Assembly (NCBI GenBank): GCA_937892955.1
Contig: CALBKH010000107.1
Location: 62,001-126,000, forward strand
Source: an uncultured Alphaproteobacteria bacterium
GTDB taxonomy: Bacteria > Pseudomonadota > Alphaproteobacteria > Rhizobiales > Ancalomicrobiaceae
Length of the DNA stretch: 64,000 bases
Direction: 5' to 3'
Part shown: positions 63,249 to 64,000 of the stretch, piece after piece
Numbering within the stretch: the stretch's first letter is position 1
Layout of the letters: every line of letters starts with the position of its first letter
The notes under the pieces: model-generated
The model's database searches: none
Told to the model about the DNA's origin: nothing
What the model saw: only the letters and a program-made list of their open reading frames with translations
Made by a program: the position numbers and the translations under genes

Positions 63249-64000
63249 CGCCGAAATCAGGGCGCGGTTCGAGCTGGACTACACGCCTTTCGCTCTGAGC
63301 GTCGACCTCGGGCTGCCTCTGTCAGGCGTCACGGCGCTCTTCGGGCATTCCGGCTCCGGCAAGACCACCGTTCTTCGGTGTGTCGCCGGCTTGGTGCGGG
63401 CACCCGGAGGGTTCTTGAGCGTCGGCGATGATGTCTGGCAGGACGAGAGCCGAGGCCTCTTCGTGCCGAGCCATCGTCGTCCGATCGGGGTGGTGTTCCA
63501 GGAGGCGAGCCTCTTTCCCCATCTCTCGGTGATGGGCAATCTTCGCTACGGCATGACGCGGGCGGGGCTCACGGCCGAGCAGGCGGGCTTCGACGACGTT
63601 CTCGGTCTGCTCGGGATCGCCCATCTCCTGGAGCGGAGCACGACGCGTCTGTCCGGTGGCGAACGGCAGCGCGTGGCGATCGCCCGCGCGTTGCTGCGTC
63701 GACCACGCCTTCTCCTGATGGACGAACCACTGGCGGCGCTCGACTTGAAGCGGAAGTCGGAGATACTGCCCTATCTCGAGCGGCTTCACGAGACGTCGGA
63801 GATCCCGATCCTCTACGTCAGCCATTCGCCCGACGAGGTCGCCCGGCTCGCCGACCATCTGGTGGTCATGGAGGAAGGGCGGGTCGTCGCCGAGGGGCCA
63901 CTGTCCCAGACCATGGGACGCATCGATCTGGCCTCGCGTTTCGACGACGACGCCTCGGTCGTCCTTTCGGCGACCATCGGCGCGCACGACGATGATCTGA
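63241..64000 (+). CDS. modC: Molybdate ABC transporter ATP-binding protein (partial)
   Basis: The gene starts at ATG 63241 and continues past the window end. The 253 visible codons contain Walker A GHSGSGKTTVLR, the signature LSGGERQRVAIARALL, Walker B LLLMDEPLAALD and the switch histidine in YVSHSPDEV. The C-terminal molybdate-binding (TOBE/MOP) domain, if present, lies beyond the window. It completes modA-modA-modB-modC. Confidence 0.94.
   Translation, partial: MSDAEIRARFELDYTPFALSVDLGLPLSGVTALFGHSGSGKTTVLRCVAGLVRAPGGFLSVGDDVWQDESRGLFVPSHRRPIGVVFQEASLFPHLSVMGNLRYGMTRAGLTAEQAGFDDVLGLLGIAHLLERSTTRLSGGERQRVAIARALLRRPRLLLMDEPLAALDLKRKSEILPYLERLHETSEIPILYVSHSPDEVARLADHLVVMEEGRVVAEGPLSQTMGRIDLASRFDDDASVVLSATIGAHDDDL

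Overview
The window is a high-GC alphaproteobacterial sequence that begins inside a repABC replication module: two parS-like palindromes, repB, a probable antisense RNA and repC. It is therefore most likely one end of a secondary replicon (megaplasmid or chromid) of a Hyphomicrobiales (Rhizobiales) bacterium. The species cannot be fixed from sequence alone. RepABC, the pRiA4b ORF-3 protein and the DUF1612/RHE_PE00001 proteins are all typical of rhizobial-type plasmids.

Layout. 1-2600: partition and replication. 2600-4470: a pRiA4b ORF-3 protein and a Fic protein. 4890-8000: an MFS carrier and a YeeE/YedE sulfur transporter behind a clear sigma-54 promoter. 8080-11700: a histidine kinase and its NtrC-type regulator, whose receiver domain is broken. 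11750-18120: cytochrome bd operon cydA-cydB-cydX-cydD-cydC. 18430-21210: a sulfide:quinone-oxidoreductase-like flavoprotein, a ferritin-like protein and two Rrf2 regulators. 21500-29750: a defence island with two back-to-back units, an unusual four-gene operon (small helical protein, QueC-like enzyme, HTH-ImmA/IrrE protease, PIN-like nuclease) and a Hachiman-like HamA/HamB pair. 29870-30500: a RelE/HigB-type toxin-antitoxin pair. 30540-36560: a DUF1612 gene split by a 4.9-kb TniA-TniB-TniQ transposon that carries its own DUF1612 gene. 36690-40090: a serine recombinase with two ParB/RepB-like proteins. 41650-48590: an operon of HigA-like regulator, MmeI-like DNA methyltransferase, membrane-anchored protein, SF2 helicase and GIY-YIG nuclease. 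48780-53990: a resolvase, an ATP-grasp protein, decayed chrA and ACR3 fragments, and a zinc/cadmium/lead P-type ATPase with its MerR regulator. 54080-58850: a fluoride-riboswitch operon (MFS, 65-residue membrane protein, crcB, phosphatase, universal stress protein, enolase). 58919-64000: an HTH-periplasmic-binding-like regulator, a TauE/SafE exporter and a molybdate ABC operon with two tandem modA genes, running off the window.

How the parts fit. The non-mobile genes form a stress and redox toolkit: sulfur compound import, a high-affinity oxidase, heavy-metal and fluoride efflux, molybdate uptake. The accessory half (21-49 kb) is a patchwork of mobile elements and anti-phage candidates. The strongest leads for undescribed biology are the QueC-like four-gene operon, the methyltransferase-helicase-GIY-YIG operon, the recombinase-ParB-ParB cassette, and a transposon that appears to bring a replacement for the gene it disrupts. 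All family assignments come from reading motifs and translated sequence by eye; no database search was run.
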